A program made the position numbers and the translations under genes. DNA of 42,605 nt, taken from contig CANCSS010000018.1 in NCBI GenBank assembly GCA_947380905.1, forward strand, positions 1-42,605, given 5' to 3'. Positions 41,775 to 42,605 of the stretch are shown in pieces (position 1 is the first letter of the stretch; the number at the start of each line of letters is the position of its first letter). The stretch is from Chitinophagaceae bacterium (GTDB taxonomy: Bacteria > Bacteroidota > Bacteroidia > Chitinophagales > Chitinophagaceae). Below the pieces are notes generated by a model. It had not been told where the DNA came from. It searched no databases and saw nothing but the letters and a program-made list of their open reading frames with translations.

Positions 41775-42605
41775 CTATCCATACATAGATTCAATGAAAT
41801 TTTCGAATTTTCTAGCCTCCTCTTGTTGTTTATCAACTCCAAATATCATATTAAGACCAACTTTTACATAGTGGACTTCATATTGAGAAAAAATTCGTTT
41901 TTCCTGCTGGGTTCCTATTTTTTCTGAAATCTGTGATTTTGCTTTAAGTTTATTTACTGTGTTTCCAACAATATCAAAAACGTCCGAAATTGGGTTTATT
42001 TTTTTTATCGAAACTCCTGGAGTTATGCCGGTGTACTCAAACAAAATTTCTTGGATTTTTAAAATGATTTCAGACTTATTTAGATCGTTATCTTCGATAA
42101 GAAGACAATCATGGATTGTGAAAATTTTGACTAAGTCTAGTTCTTTCATTAATTCTTTTGCTAATATTTCTAGAACCAAAAAAGCTTCTGTGCGTTGTAG
42201 TAAATAAGCCATAGCTGAATCAATATTCTTAAACACTAAGAGTGAATCAATTAACTCGCAAATGCTGGGGTATATTTTCCCCATCAACTTAACGATAGTC
42301 ATATTCCTTCTATGTTTTTTTTCGGTGTCGGTGAAATAACTCAACACCATTTTCTTAACAGAGTCTCTTATTAATAGTGTGGGATGCCTGTTTATAAGAT
42401 CTGGGTGGTTCTCTCTAGCTATAGTGATCAAATGTTCGTAAAAACCTTCTTCGAACGGTATTTGTCTAAATAAAAGGATATCACCTCTCTCGTAAAAAGT
42501 CGGACACATATATGGGGCTTTTCTGTTCTTTCCTCCTTCTTCTCCTTCTGTTCTTGTTCCTCTTGTTTTTGCTTTTTCTTTTATTTTATTTAGGTTTTCT
42601 ATTTT
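41775..42605 (-). CDS. Partial gene, putative diverged family-A-polymerase-like protein (5' end outside window)
   Basis: The minus-strand frame is open from the window edge to the stop at 41775, so the gene is cut at its 5' end; about 276 codons are visible. I do not recognise it with certainty. Numbering from the internal methionine at 42509, it has R48-x3-K52 (LIRDSVKKMVL), then YPSICELIDS, LLQRTEAFLVLEILAKEL (104-121) and FTIHDCLLIEDND (H133, D134). This order parallels motif B, the post-motif-B helices and motif C (VHDE) of family A DNA polymerases and related phage RNA polymerases. The motif-B Tyr-Gly is not conserved, so homology is tentative. The visible N-terminal stretch (42510-42605) is Lys/Glu/Gly-rich. 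No RT YxDD motif is present. Confidence 0.55.
   Translation of the reverse strand, partial: KIENLNKIKEKAKTRGTRTEGEEGGKNRKAPYMCPTFYERGDILLFRQIPFEEGFYEHLITIARENHPDLINRHPTLLIRDSVKKMVLSYFTDTEKKHRRNMTIVKLMGKIYPSICELIDSLLVFKNIDSAMAYLLQRTEAFLVLEILAKELMKELDLVKIFTIHDCLLIEDNDLNKSEIILKIQEILFEYTGITPGVSIKKINPISDVFDIVGNTVNKLKAKSQISEKIGTQQEKRIFSQYEVHYVKVGLNMIFGVDKQQEEARKFENFIESMYG

Larger units (their letters stand above)
39627..42605. mobile_element. Left end of an integrated element with a large serine recombinase, inserted in comM
   Basis: The comM reading frame leaves its family sequence at about 39627, and everything to the window end is foreign to it. It holds a large serine recombinase whose 3' end is about 65 bp from the junction, a structured non-coding stretch, and a partial polymerase-like gene. 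The arrangement (recombinase reading toward the junction) is typical of integrases next to their attachment site. The exact attL core cannot be defined because the right end and the rest of comM are outside the window. comM is a known insertion target in other bacteria, for example AbaR islands in Acinetobacter, which use a different transposition machinery. Confidence 0.82.

Noticed and set aside
41674..41871. Plus-strand frame of 65 codons at the end of the non-coding gap
   Set aside because: Most of it is antisense to the 3' end of the polymerase-like gene and it has no motif support.
41775..42605. Reverse transcriptase, retron or group II intron protein as identity of the partial gene
   Set aside because: No YxDD or other RT motif is visible; the TIHD motif points elsewhere.
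1..42605. CRISPR arrays, rRNA genes and insertion sequences
   Set aside because: No regularly spaced repeats, no rRNA-like sequence and no DDE transposase were seen in the window.

Overview
The window reads as a chromosome segment of an AT-rich member of the Bacteroidota, most like the Chitinophagaceae. The phylum is suggested by a TonB-dependent receptor with an N-terminal carboxypeptidase-regulatory-like domain, a PorT-like secretion protein behind ubiE, a bacillithiol gene (bshA), TAnnTTTG-type -7 promoter boxes and mostly absent Shine-Dalgarno sequences. The family assignment is inference from overall protein style, not from a search.

Layout. 1-3.4 kb: a diacylglycerol-kinase-type lipid kinase and a TonB-dependent receptor. 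3.5-13.8 kb: a tightly packed complex I operon nuoA-B-C-D-H-I-J-K-L-M-N with no nuoE, nuoF or nuoG, ending in an unrecognised Ala/Pro-linker protein. 13.8-19.8 kb, minus strand: tRNA-Arg(CCG) with its terminator, and a carotenoid operon transcribed ECF sigma-crtI-crtB-crtZ-crtY, which should give zeaxanthin-type pigment. Just upstream on the same strand is a MerR/B12-binding regulator of the CarH/LitR photoreceptor class. 19.8-22.4 kb, minus: rmlB-rmlC-rmlA for dTDP-4-keto-rhamnose-type sugars, without rmlD. 22.4-25.8 kb: an HGSNAT-like membrane acyltransferase, then a MurU-like nucleotidyltransferase and an AmgK-like kinase fused to a RapZ C-terminal domain (probable cell-wall sugar recycling). 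25.9-28.9 kb: umuD-umuC, where UmuD has lost both catalytic residues, and a stand-alone C-terminal half of CarB closed by a strong terminator. 29.1-38.7 kb: housekeeping genes (M28 peptidase, bshA, class III aminotransferase, gamma carbonic anhydrase, rsgA, ubiE, porT, pyrC, a MutS-like ATPase).

38.8-42.6 kb: comM/yifB is cut off in mid-gene. Past the break lie a large serine recombinase, a structured non-coding stretch, and an incomplete gene whose C-terminal part resembles a highly diverged family-A polymerase palm. This is the left end of an integrated mobile element that runs off the window.

The points most worth a second look are the predicted light-responsive regulator/sigma/crt unit with repeated dyads upstream, the UmuD lacking its Ser/Lys dyad, the AmgK-RapZ fusion, the half-length CarB, and the comM-inserted element with its polymerase-like gene. 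All calls come from reading motifs and context; no database search was run.
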